Below are positions 1-7,221 of a stretch of 7,630 nt of DNA, piece by piece. How positions within the stretch are numbered: position 1 is the stretch's first letter; the number at the start of each line of letters is the position of its first letter. Made by a program: the position numbers and the translations under genes. Source of the DNA: Bacteroidota bacterium. Its GTDB lineage: Bacteria > Bacteroidota > Ignavibacteria > Ignavibacteriales > Ignavibacteriaceae. The notes under the pieces were generated by a model that was not told where the DNA came from, searched no databases, and worked only from the letters and a program-made list of their open reading frames with translations. Location: assembly GCA_030706105.1 (NCBI GenBank), contig JAUZPC010000127.1, positions 1 to 7,630 of the forward strand. Direction: 5' to 3'.

Positions 1-17
1 AGGTGTTTTATGTTAAA

Positions 18-53
18 TATTACTGAATATGGGGAGGCGGATATTCAGTAATA
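18..53 (-). terminator. Hairpin downstream of the deacetylase-like gene, probable terminator
   Basis: A perfect 13-bp inverted repeat (arms 18-30 and 41-53) encloses a 10-base loop, which is GGGGAGGCGG on the plus strand. It lies 32 bases past the stop codon of the minus-strand gene, where a terminator would be expected. Read on the minus strand it is followed by only three T before AACAT, so the U-tract is poor. It could end transcription weakly, stabilise the 3' end of the mRNA, or serve an unseen gene to the left. The stem is certain; the role is inferred from position. Confidence 0.5.
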
Positions 54-85
54 ATACAACGATTCTTATTTGAAATTTTGTGATT

Positions 86-2593
86 TTACTTTACAACCAC
101 CATTTTCTTTGTTTTATTAAAGTTGTTTATCTTTATTGAATAAAAATACACACCTGAACTAATATTTCTGGCATCCAGTTGATAGGTATAATTGCCGGCT
201 TCTATATATTTATTAACAAGTGTTGCAACCAAACGCCCTAAAATATCATATAACTTTAATGTTACTATCCCCGGGCTGTTTACGCTATACCTGATGTTTG
301 TAATGGGATTAAAAGGATTGGGATAATTCTGGAAAAGCCCATATTCAGAAGGCAATACCACTACAGATACTGAATCAGAGAAACGGTTTTTCCCAAAAAC
401 ATCTATCTGTTTAAGTCTGTATTTAACTTTTACGTTAGGATATTGTATGCTGTCATAAAACAAATAGGTTTTTGAACTGCTGCTATTTGGGTCGCCCTTT
501 AAAAACCCTATTGCTGTCCATGCGCCGCTTAGTTTCCTTTCCACTTCAAAACCGGAGTTGTATTTTTCATACTTGTTTTCCCACTTTAATTCAACTTTAT
601 CAAAGACGTTATTGCAAGTAAAAGAATTAAGTTCCAGCGGCCAGATATCTAATGTTGAAACTTTTATGCTGTCAGTATTGCTTTCACTGGTATTTCCGTT
701 GGAATGGACAATTATCTGATAGTATATCGTGAGTGTGTCATATTTTCTTAAGGAGTCAGGAAGAGCAGACAGATTGTCCGTAAATAAATTGACCGGGGAA
801 GTGACGGAATCTATTGTAACAAAGGGCAAAGTGCTGACTGTCTTTCTCCTAACACAAACTGCGGATACATCAGAAGTATTATTATCCCAGTTGACTACAG
901 CAGAGTGATTATTAAATTCAGGTTTCCCTAACCATGGCGGGGGGGCTCCGGTTTTGGACGTATTCTTTCTTAATTCCATACCGCTTAATTTAACAAATCC
1001 TCCGGAACTGGGAATGTATGCAATGGTCATTGATAATATTACTTTTGAATTTTTATCCGGAATTATTAGTTGGGTCTTTCCGTTAACTGAATTCAGCAAA
1101 TCATATTTTGTCCATGTTGTATCTTTAATTACAAATTTGAATGAGATGCCTTCCTGTACTTCGTTATACCATAGTTGTAAATCAACTTCGGTTTTAGGTG
1201 TCCCTTTTGCCCAAAAAGAAAAATAATTGTCACCTTTTTCAACACCTCCCAGCCCTTCAATCTGAAATATCAGTATCCTTGCATCAATTGGTGATGTAAC
1301 GGATAAGCTTCTATTTGATGAAATGGGAACTCCGTCTAAAGTGTCCAAAACAGTGCTGCCCCCCAAAGAAAAGCCGTCGGGACGTTTGTTATTATCTATG
1401 TCAACATCTAATTTCGGCATAACGTTGCAATATGGGTTTTGTGGGGTACGATATAAAATATCGGCCCATTCAGTATATGTCCTTACCGGTATGGAATTAG
1501 CCTTGCACCAAGCGAGCAGACTGTCGGTCCTGTTTATATAGTTATCCCAGCCCCCAAATAAATCCCAAAAATGCGAGTGCCCAAATGAAACAATATGCCG
1601 TGCTGCTCTGTCGGCAATAATTGTTTTAACACTATCAAGGGGCCAGAAATCTTCACAAAAGTCTCCCCAGTCCATACTATATGCTTTATCAATTATAGGG
1701 TCATATTCGTTAAAGAACTTATAAGATGCTTCCGGGTAAACAGCGCCGCTTTTATAACCCATGGTCCCATAAGTCAAACTTACATCATCTCTATTTACTT
1801 GCGGGAAATAGCCGCCGGGCTGAATCCAGCAAATTGGCGGATCGAGGTCGCTTTGGCTGCAAAGTTCCAATGTCCTTTTTGCCATAAGCATTAAGCCTGG
1901 ATGCGACATATGTACATCATAGCTACCCATCTTATAGTATTCTAAATTCTGCATAGGTGCCAAAGTTATATCTTCTCCCCAAAAATCCTTCAGGTTGAGA
2001 ATTGTATCAGGGTCAGAAGGATTAAAGTTTTTTATATCCTTGGAATCAAAAGTATATAGTGCGTTTAATGCCGGAATATAAAAAGTATTCATAGCCCCGG
2101 GATTATGGAACTCTCCGTTGTTTACGCTTATAATAGTATTTCCGCTAATATTTATTCTTCCTTCGTCTTTATATGTAGTGTCAGATAACTTTTCAATGGC
2201 TATGCAGATTTTTTTCTTGTCAGCTAAAATATGATCAACACCAGCCAGTCCATAATAAGAAGAAACATCATCAACCAAAAAATACTTTGTGTTATGGTCA
2301 GGTGTGTGATCAGCCATTTCGTTTCCCAGAGAGCGCAGATATTTTATTGTGCCCGGCAGTCCTTCAAATTTAGCAAGTTCACTATGGCCCATGTTTATGG
2401 CGAATGTAAAGTTGAAGCCATATTTTTTAAAAATACCGGCGTATTGTGTAAAATTAGCGACCGAATGATTATCATCAACGCGAAATCCTATTCCGGCAGT
2501 TTTGTTTATAATTGGTTGTGCGTTAAGTGCATAGATGCAAAGAATGGGAACTAAGATGAATAATAGTAATTTTTTTAAATTTATTTCAAACAT
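86..2593 (-). CDS. Secreted multidomain polysaccharide-deacetylase-like protein with T9SS sorting domain
   Basis: This 835-residue protein begins with a Sec signal peptide: KK, a hydrophobic stretch at about 9-23, and probable cleavage after Ala25 (LNA/QP). Residues about 33-385 resemble a NodB-type deacetylase. RVDD (Asp40-Asp41) matches the TFDD motif, and HTPDH (His96, His100) matches the metal-binding H-S/T-x-x-H motif. The usual R-P-P-Y-G motif appears only as QPGGY (258-262), without the arginine, and GHSHFW (338-343) may supply the late histidine. A beta-sandwich, possibly carbohydrate-binding, follows at about 395-545, then a fibronectin-III-like domain (550-648) and another beta domain (650-746). 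The end (748-835) is a type A T9SS sorting domain, so cell-surface attachment or release is expected. The substrate is unknown; a glycan or its acetyl group is a guess from family. The ATG lacks a Shine-Dalgarno sequence but places the signal peptide correctly. Confidence 0.8.
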   Translation of the reverse strand: MFEINLKKLLLFILVPILCIYALNAQPIINKTAGIGFRVDDNHSVANFTQYAGIFKKYGFNFTFAINMGHSELAKFEGLPGTIKYLRSLGNEMADHTPDHNTKYFLVDDVSSYYGLAGVDHILADKKKICIAIEKLSDTTYKDEGRINISGNTIISVNNGEFHNPGAMNTFYIPALNALYTFDSKDIKNFNPSDPDTILNLKDFWGEDITLAPMQNLEYYKMGSYDVHMSHPGLMLMAKRTLELCSQSDLDPPICWIQPGGYFPQVNRDDVSLTYGTMGYKSGAVYPEASYKFFNEYDPIIDKAYSMDWGDFCEDFWPLDSVKTIIADRAARHIVSFGHSHFWDLFGGWDNYINRTDSLLAWCKANSIPVRTYTEWADILYRTPQNPYCNVMPKLDVDIDNNKRPDGFSLGGSTVLDTLDGVPISSNRSLSVTSPIDARILIFQIEGLGGVEKGDNYFSFWAKGTPKTEVDLQLWYNEVQEGISFKFVIKDTTWTKYDLLNSVNGKTQLIIPDKNSKVILSMTIAYIPSSGGFVKLSGMELRKNTSKTGAPPPWLGKPEFNNHSAVVNWDNNTSDVSAVCVRRKTVSTLPFVTIDSVTSPVNLFTDNLSALPDSLRKYDTLTIYYQIIVHSNGNTSESNTDSIKVSTLDIWPLELNSFTCNNVFDKVELKWENKYEKYNSGFEVERKLSGAWTAIGFLKGDPNSSSSKTYLFYDSIQYPNVKVKYRLKQIDVFGKNRFSDSVSVVVLPSEYGLFQNYPNPFNPITNIRYSVNSPGIVTLKLYDILGRLVATLVNKYIEAGNYTYQLDARNISSGVYFYSIKINNFNKTKKMVVVK

Positions 2594-2970
2594 TGCATTA
2601 GTAATAAAAAGAAAAAATTACTTATATGTATGCATAAGTCATATTTTGTATTATATGGTAACTTTGCATTAAACATCATTTACATTAATTATGTGAAGAA
2701 ATATACGCATATAAAATGATTAAATAATTTTTTTTTTGTGTGTCAATAGTCAAGTAAAATAAAAAAAGTGAGCGTCAGATACTTTCAGTGAATATCATAA
2801 GCAAAATTAAGTCATCTCATATTAAGTGCTTTAAATTGTAATAGTTAACCAGATAGAACGCACATAAAAGGATGTTGAGAATCTCTACAAAAAAAAATCT
2901 GCTGAATTAAAAAAAATTATTCCGTATATTGCAATCAATTAAATAATAATAACATAAACATTGGTACAAA
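2594..2970. other. AT-rich divergent intergenic region, no gene seen
   Basis: These 377 bases separate the start of the minus-strand deacetylase-like gene from rnpB and should contain both promoters. I see no open frame with coding character and no tRNA. For rnpB, a weak pair of boxes is TTGCAA (2929-2934) and TAACAT (2950-2955), 15 bases apart, which would start transcription shortly before the RNA. For the minus strand there is a TTGACA (2741-2746) without a convincing -10 box. A short inverted repeat (ACTTAT at 2620-2625, ATAAGT at 2634-2639) lies near the minus-strand start. None of these is strong, and no TTTG/TAnnTTTG promoter typical of Bacteroidota was found here. Confidence 0.6.
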
Positions 2971-3408
2971 ATAAGAACAAGCATAGAAAGGGCAGTCGCT
3001 AAAAAATAAAAATTTAGAGGAACGTCCGGACTTCACAGAACAAAGCGCCGGGTAACACCCGGTGGAATAGTATAATACTATTTCTAAGGAAAGCAGCACA
3101 GAAAAGATACCGCCCCATTAATAATGGAGTAAGGGTGAAATGGCAGGGTAAGAGCCTACCGCGGCATTAGTAATTTTGCCGGTTCTCTTAAGAGAATTGT
3201 CCCGCTTTGCGGGATGACGTGCTAAGCCCCGCTTGAAGCAAGATCAAATAGGGAAGTATTCTATGCCGTAAGGTATAGGCAGAGTTGTTCGCTCTGGTGC
3301 TTTCGGGTAGATCGCTATAATCTATAAGTAATTATAGATAGAGATAAATGATTGCCGCCCCTTAATTGGGGAACAAAATCCGGCTTATATTTTTATGCGT
3401 GTTCTTAT
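2971..3408 (+). ncRNA. rnpB: RNase P RNA (class A), catalytic subunit
   Basis: This is the ribozyme that, with the RnpA protein, removes 5' leaders from precursor tRNAs. The ends are set by helix P1: 2971-2985 pairs with 3394-3408, 14 of 15 positions. P2 pairs GGCAGTC (2991-2997) with GATTGCC (3350-3356). The P4 core is present as GAGGAACGTCCGGAC (3017-3031), whose CCGGA pairs with TCCGG (3379-3383) in GAACAAAATCCGGCTTAT (3371-3388). Other conserved blocks are AAGGGTGAAA (3131-3140), GGTAAGAGC near 3147-3155, GAAGCAAGATCAAATAGGG (from 3235), TTTCGGGTAG (3301-3310) and AGATAAATGATTGCC (3342-3356). Two oddities: P3 is only a 5-bp hairpin (2999-3003 with 3013-3017), and about 36 extra bases with two palindromes follow P12 (3182-3217). 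The conserved core is intact, so it should be functional. No terminator separates it from recJ. Confidence 0.96.
3183..3214 (+). repeat. Paired palindromes inside rnpB, possible inserted palindromic element
   Basis: Two palindromes stand side by side: TTCTCTTAAGAGAA (3183-3196, perfect) and TCCCGCTTTGCGGGA (3200-3214, a 6-bp stem with a TTT loop). They follow a hairpin (CGGCA 3162-3166, TGCCG 3177-3181, with GTAA at the tip) that looks like a complete P12, and precede the conserved segment GCTAAGCCCC (3221-3230). In the E. coli RNA, P12 and the corresponding GGTAAACTCC are separated by only a few bases. On the minus strand the second palindrome reads GTCATCCCGCAAAGCGGGAC, a style known from small dispersed palindromic repeats in several bacteria. 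No second copy occurs in this window, so a mobile origin is inferred only. Confidence 0.45.
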
Positions 3409-3435
3409 TTATGACCACTTCTCAGATGGGATAAT

Positions 3436-5142
3436 ATGCGCCAAAAGCGATGGAGGTTTAATACTCCAAATCCTGAAGTTGTCTCTTTTTTAATGCAGAA
3501 GATTAATATCTCCGAAGCTATGGCCAATATTCTGGCACTTAGGAATATTAATACATTTGAGGAAGCTGAACGCTTTTTTAACTCTGATTTAAAAAATTTA
3601 TACGACCCTTTTTTAATGGATGGTATGGACGTCGCCATCGACAGAATTATCTCGGCAATAAATAACAAAGAAAAAATTTGTATTTATGGGGATTATGATG
3701 TTGACGGAACCTGTTCAGCCGCTGTCTTATATCTCTTCCTTAAAGATATTAAAGCCGAAGTCTTTTATTATATTCCTAATAGAATGACTGAAGGGTATGG
3801 AATATCTAATATGGGTATTGATATTGCCGGAGAGAAAGGAGCTAAATTAATTGTCTCTGTTGATTGCGGTATTACGGCAATTGAGCCCGTTGAATATGCA
3901 AAGAGCAAAGATATTGATATCATTATTAGCGATCACCATCATCCAAAAGACGTTTTACCTGACGCTTTTACGGTTTTAGACCCATTAAAGCCGGGTTGTA
4001 AATATCCTGCCAAAATTTTGTCAGGTGCAGGTGTTGCATTCAAAATAGCTGATGCTCTTACAAAAAAAATGAATCTTGGAAATATTCACTATCAGTATTT
4101 GGATTTAGTTGCAATTGCAGCAGCAGCAGATATTGTACCCATGGTGGATGAGAACAGAATATTGGTTACTGAAGGAATAAAAATAATAAACTCAAATCCA
4201 AGACCGGGCCTGAAAGCGCTAATAGAAAGTTCAGGATTAAACAGAAATAATGGGTACTCTACAAACAGACTAAATTCTTCTCAAATAGTTTTTATTTTAG
4301 CCCCAAGGATAAATGCAGTAGGTCGTCTTGGAAGTGCAGAGCGCGCGGTAGAACTTCTGATTGCTAAAGATATGGTTACAGCTCAGTCGCACGCTAAAGT
4401 ACTTGAAGAAGAAAATAAAAAAAGAAGAAGCGAAGACCTTAAGACCTTAACTGATGCGGAAGCAATGGTTAAATCCAATGTAAATTTAGAAACTGACAAA
4501 TCCATAGTTCTGCATCAGGACGAATGGCATCAGGGCGTTGTTGGGATTGTGGCTTCCCGGCTGGTTGAAAAATTTTACCGTCCGACTGTAATGCTTACAA
4601 CGGTTGACGGAATAGCAAAAGGTTCTGCCAGAAGCGTTCCGAACTTCAATATTTACAATGCCCTTAAGGAGTGTGAGGACCTTCTTATACACTTTGGAGG
4701 TCATCAGGCAGCTGCCGGTTTAGCAATTGAAATAGAAAATATTAGTAAATTCAGGGAAAAGTTTAATCAAATTGTTACTTCTACTATTACTGAAGAAGAT
4801 TTATCACCTGAAATTTCAATAGATACTGTAATAAAACTTGATAAAATTACGGAAAAGTTTTATAATATTTTAGTAAGAATGCAGCCTTTCGGTCCCGGTA
4901 ACATGAAACCGGTTTTTTGTGCCAAAGGTGTTAATGTTGTTTACTCTCCAAGATGTTTTAAGGATGTTCATCTCGGTTTATCTGTCAGGCAGGATAATTT
5001 GATTTTGGACTGTGTTGGTTGGAATATGGGTTTTTATTGTAAACAAATTAATGTAAATTCCAAGCTGGATATTATATTTACAATTGATAGACAGCCGAAT
5101 AATAAGATTCAATTAATTCTTAAAGATTTAAAAATAAATTAA
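3436..5142 (+). CDS. recJ: Single-stranded-DNA-specific 5'-3' exonuclease RecJ
   Basis: RecJ degrades single-stranded DNA from the 5' end in recombinational, base-excision and mismatch repair, using divalent metals in the cytoplasm. The 568-residue length is normal for the family. The DHH phosphoesterase motifs are all visible: YGDYDVDG (84-91), VDCG (142-145), SDHHH with DHH at 166-168, and LDP (181-183). SGAGVAFKIADAL (196-208) and APRINAVGRLG (289-299) follow. The DHHA1 part has HQGVVGIVASRL (365-376), GSARS (396-400) and GGHQAAAG (421-428). The tail from about 460 matches the RecJ OB-fold domain. The start is fixed by an in-frame TGA at 3412 and the typical KRW N-terminus; no Shine-Dalgarno is visible. 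It starts 27 bases after rnpB with no terminator between, so it may share the rnpB transcript, and yebC follows 21 bases later. Confidence 0.97.
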   Translation: MRQKRWRFNTPNPEVVSFLMQKINISEAMANILALRNINTFEEAERFFNSDLKNLYDPFLMDGMDVAIDRIISAINNKEKICIYGDYDVDGTCSAAVLYLFLKDIKAEVFYYIPNRMTEGYGISNMGIDIAGEKGAKLIVSVDCGITAIEPVEYAKSKDIDIIISDHHHPKDVLPDAFTVLDPLKPGCKYPAKILSGAGVAFKIADALTKKMNLGNIHYQYLDLVAIAAAADIVPMVDENRILVTEGIKIINSNPRPGLKALIESSGLNRNNGYSTNRLNSSQIVFILAPRINAVGRLGSAERAVELLIAKDMVTAQSHAKVLEEENKKRRSEDLKTLTDAEAMVKSNVNLETDKSIVLHQDEWHQGVVGIVASRLVEKFYRPTVMLTTVDGIAKGSARSVPNFNIYNALKECEDLLIHFGGHQAAAGLAIEIENISKFREKFNQIVTSTITEEDLSPEISIDTVIKLDKITEKFYNILVRMQPFGPGNMKPVFCAKGVNVVYSPRCFKDVHLGLSVRQDNLILDCVGWNMGFYCKQINVNSKLDIIFTIDRQPNNKIQLILKDLKIN

Positions 5143-5153
5143 AAAAAATAAAC

Positions 5154-5158
5154 AGGAG
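5154..5158 (+). promoter_or_regulatory. Ribosome binding site of yebC
   Basis: AGGAG lies five bases upstream of the yebC ATG. It is the clearest Shine-Dalgarno sequence in the window: recJ and ruvC have none visible. It also supports ATG 5164 as the yebC start. The site sits in the short recJ-yebC gap, so yebC can be translated efficiently from a recJ transcript. Confidence 0.75.
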
Positions 5159-5163
5159 TTAGT

Positions 5164-5901
5164 ATGTCAGGTCACTCAAAATGGGCCACAACTAAAAGAA
5201 AAAAAGCAGTAATCGACTCGAAACGCGGAAAAATTTTCACTAAATTAATTAAAGAAATAACAATAGCGGCTCGAGACGGGGGCGGCGATCCTAGTGGTAA
5301 CCCAAGATTGAGACTTGCTATTGATAATGCCAAGGGCGTTAATATGCCTGCTGACAATATTGAACGTGCTATTAAAAAAGCTACCGGCGAGATGGAAGGC
5401 CAGGTTTATCTTGAGCTGATGTATGAAGGGTATGCAACTGCTGGAATTGCTGTTATTGTTGAAGTTGCTACGGACAATAAAAACAGAACAGTTGCCGAAG
5501 TAAGACACTTATTCAGCAAATATGGTGGCGGAATGGGTGAAAGCGGTGCTGTCGCCTGGATGTTTGATAAAAAAGGCGTTATTACTCTGCCCAGACAAGG
5601 TAAAAGTGAAGACGATATGATGGAGCTTGTTCTTGATGCAGGTGCTGATGAATTATTGACAGAAGATGAATATTTTGAAGTTCAAACCGATGTCCCTTCT
5701 TTTGAAACAGTTAGAAAAGCTATTCTTGAAAAGTCTTTGACTGTTGATAATGCTTCTTTACAATGGGTAGCTAAAAATACAATAAAAGTTTCAGGTGAAG
5801 ATGCAGAAAAAGTTATGAGACTTATTGACGTATTAGAAGATAACGATGACGTTCAAAATGTTTATACTAATGCGGATTTTGACGAAGACGAAATAAAATA
5901 G
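5164..5901 (+). CDS. yebC: YebC/PmpR (TACO1) family protein
   Basis: This is a 245-residue member of the highly conserved YebC family, at full normal length. The N-terminus has the family signature MSGHSKWATTKRKKA (1-15) followed by KRGKIFTKLIKEI (20-32). GVNMPADNIERAIKKATG (58-75) and the block GYATAGIAVIVEVATDNKNRTVAEVRHLF (89-117) with KYGGGMGESGAVAWMF (119-134) are equally typical. The C-terminus is acidic. YebC proteins were long annotated as transcriptional regulators (PmpR). More recent work on bacterial YebC and mitochondrial TACO1 points to a ribosome-associated role in translating proline-rich stretches. The sequence does not tell which applies here. The gene follows recJ by 21 bases and is followed by a strong terminator, so it ends the rnpB-recJ-yebC block. 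In many bacteria yebC neighbours ruvC, as here. Confidence 0.96.
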   Translation: MSGHSKWATTKRKKAVIDSKRGKIFTKLIKEITIAARDGGGDPSGNPRLRLAIDNAKGVNMPADNIERAIKKATGEMEGQVYLELMYEGYATAGIAVIVEVATDNKNRTVAEVRHLFSKYGGGMGESGAVAWMFDKKGVITLPRQGKSEDDMMELVLDAGADELLTEDEYFEVQTDVPSFETVRKAILEKSLTVDNASLQWVAKNTIKVSGEDAEKVMRLIDVLEDNDDVQNVYTNADFDEDEIK

Positions 5902-5918
5902 TTATAAAGTTTACAAAG

Positions 5919-5954
5919 TTGAAAGTTAGAAGATTTGTAAGGTTGAAGGTTCAG
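5919..5954 (+). repeat. Degenerate GTTGAAAGTT-type short repeat leading into the terminator
   Basis: Between the yebC stop and the terminator loop the sequence is a run of related short words: AAAGTTT, AAAGTTGAAAGTT, then AAGGTTGAAGGTTCAG. The spacing is roughly a multiple of seven within each half. The second copy forms the 5' arm of the terminator stem. Simple AAGTTGAAAGTT-like repeats occur between genes in some Bacteroidota-type genomes. Here only these few copies are seen and no function can be assigned. Confidence 0.4.
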
Positions 5955-5978
5955 GGAGAGCTGAGCCTTCAACTTTTT
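5942..5978 (+). terminator. Rho-independent terminator after yebC
   Basis: A 13-bp stem (GTTGAAGGTTCAG 5942-5954, CTGAGCCTTCAAC 5961-5973) has a single G-T wobble, a 6-base loop GGAGAG, and is followed directly by TTTTT (5974-5978). It lies 40 bases past the yebC stop. This is the best terminator in the window and separates the rnpB-recJ-yebC block from ruvCA, so ruvC should have its own promoter in 5979-6094. I could not identify that promoter confidently. Confidence 0.88.
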
Positions 5979-6094
5979 GCACAGTCAGACAATTCATCCC
6001 CTGATATAAAGGATTATCAGCCTGATTTCTTTATGTTCAATAAACTATTTGGTTACTAATTGTTTTTTTAATGAAAACTGATTACTAAAAAATT

Positions 6095-6640
6095 ATGATT
6101 ATATTAGGAGTTGATCCCGGTACTATTTTCTCCGGATACGGCGTTATTGAATATAACGGAAATAATCTGAGTTATTTGCATAGCGGATTAATTAACCTAA
6201 ATTCTAAAATATCTCTTTCGGCAAAATTGGAAATAATTTACTCCGAACTTTCTTCAGTTATCAAAATTTATCAGCCTACCGATTTCTCAATCGAAACTTC
6301 TTTTTATGGTAAAAATGTGCAGTCGGCCATGAAAATTGGATATGCCAGAGGCGTTTCTCTTTTGGTAGCTGCGCATAATAAGTTAAACACAGGTGAATAC
6401 TCACCGCGTGAAATAAAAAAATCAGTTACAGGTAAAGGGGCGGCATCTAAAGAGCAGGTTAGTTTTATGATTAAAACTCTTCTTCATATAGATGTCTCCA
6501 AGCTAAAATTTGATGAGACAGACGGTTTGGCTGCTGCAATCTGCCATGCATTTAATTCAAAGCCTGCTGCTGCAAAGAAAAATGGCGGATGGAAATCTTT
6601 TATTGAAAATAACCCGGAAAGGATTATAGGCGGCATATGA
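6095..6640 (+). CDS. ruvC: Holliday junction resolvase RuvC
   Basis: RuvC is the dimeric, metal-dependent endonuclease that cuts Holliday junctions symmetrically, acting with RuvA and RuvB in homologous recombination. The 181-residue protein has the RNase H-like fold signature GVDPGT at the N-terminus. All four catalytic acids are recognisable: Asp7, Glu67 (in SIETSF), Asp140 and Asp143 (in DETDGLAAAICH, matching E. coli Asp138 and Asp141). YGKNVQSAMKIGYARG (71-86) and SPREIKKSVTGKGAASKEQV (103-122) are typical family blocks. The start at MIILGVDPG places the first catalytic Asp at position 7, as in E. coli, although no Shine-Dalgarno is visible. The stop codon overlaps the ruvA start in ATGA, indicating translational coupling. 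The last about 25 residues are lysine- and glycine-containing and not conserved. Confidence 0.97.
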   Translation: MIILGVDPGTIFSGYGVIEYNGNNLSYLHSGLINLNSKISLSAKLEIIYSELSSVIKIYQPTDFSIETSFYGKNVQSAMKIGYARGVSLLVAAHNKLNTGEYSPREIKKSVTGKGAASKEQVSFMIKTLLHIDVSKLKFDETDGLAAAICHAFNSKPAAAKKNGGWKSFIENNPERIIGGI

Positions 6641-7221
6641 TAGGTTATTTAAAAGGTAAAATTCTCAAATCTAATCCATCTAAAATTATTGTTGATGTTA
6701 ACGGTGTCGGTTATCTGGTCTTTATTTCTATAAATACTTATGAAGAAATAAACCAGAAACCGGAAGTTGAGCTTTTTATTCATACCAGCGTTAAGGAAGA
6801 CTCGATTACTCTATTCGGATTTTCTAAAGAAACTGAAAAAGAAATGTTTGAGCTCTTAATTGCCGTAAACGGCATAGGCCCTAAAACTGCACTGGGCATA
6901 CTTTCGGGAATAAGAATTCAGGAGCTTAAAGAAGCGATTATTAATAATAATATAAACAGAATAGTTGCAGCCCCGGGTATAGGCAAGAAGACGGCAGAAA
7001 GATTAGTGCTTGAGCTAAGGTCTAAGATAGATCTTATACCAACTACGGGAACAGGAACTGATATCTCTTATGGCACAAAATCAGAAGCAATTCTGGCATT
7101 GACTACATTAGGGTACAATACAAAAATTGCGGAAAAGGCGGTCAGGGACATATTAGACAAACTGCCAAATCTTTCTCTTGAGCAGCTAATAAAATCCGCA
7201 TTAACAGCGCTGAATAATTAA
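6637..7221 (+). CDS. ruvA: Holliday junction branch migration protein RuvA
   Basis: RuvA forms tetramers that bind Holliday junctions and load the RuvB motor for branch migration. The 194-residue protein has the usual three parts. Domain I is an OB-fold (about 1-63) starting MIGYLKGKI, with DVNGVGYLVFIS and EDSITLFGF. Domain II has two helix-hairpin-helix motifs, VNGIGPKTA (77-85) and APGIGKKTA (112-120), followed by ERLVLELRSK. After a flexible linker (about 133-147, rich in Thr and Gly) comes domain III (148-192), SEAILALTTLGY through LEQLIKSALTAL, the RuvB-contacting part. The ATG is inside the end of ruvC (ATGA overlap), so the two are probably translated together from one mRNA. No ruvB follows; the next gene encodes an unrelated exported protein. 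Confidence 0.97.
   Translation: MIGYLKGKILKSNPSKIIVDVNGVGYLVFISINTYEEINQKPEVELFIHTSVKEDSITLFGFSKETEKEMFELLIAVNGIGPKTALGILSGIRIQELKEAIINNNINRIVAAPGIGKKTAERLVLELRSKIDLIPTTGTGTDISYGTKSEAILALTTLGYNTKIAEKAVRDILDKLPNLSLEQLIKSALTALNN

Noticed and set aside
954..2554. Several plus-strand open frames (954-1226, 1323-1541, 1595-1894, 2231-2554)
   Set aside because: They lie wholly antisense to the 835-residue gene, whose signal peptide, domains and sorting tail are convincing; their translations resemble no family I know.
2620..2639. Inverted repeat ACTTAT / ATAAGT as an operator
   Set aside because: Six base pairs of A/T-rich sequence are expected by chance in this composition; kept only as a note in the intergenic entry.
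2718..2746. Sigma-70-like promoter for the minus-strand gene, with TTGACA at 2741-2746
   Set aside because: The best -10 at 17-base spacing is TTAATC, a poor match, and the phylum usually uses a different promoter pattern.
3315..3339. CTATAAT / ATTATAG hairpin as a separate element in rnpB
   Set aside because: It sits where the normal P18 helix of RNase P RNA is expected and is part of the native fold.
3405..3668. Minus-strand frame of 87 codons overlapping the end of rnpB and the start of recJ
   Set aside because: It is antisense to well-supported recJ sequence and has no recognisable domain.
4486..5508. Minus-strand frames opposite recJ and yebC (4486-4704, 5172-5357, 5245-5508)
   Set aside because: They are shadows of strongly conserved genes.
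6001..6020. Inverted repeat CTGATA / TATCAG before ruvC
   Set aside because: The stem is only six pairs with an eight-base loop and no U-tract; no support for a terminator or operator.
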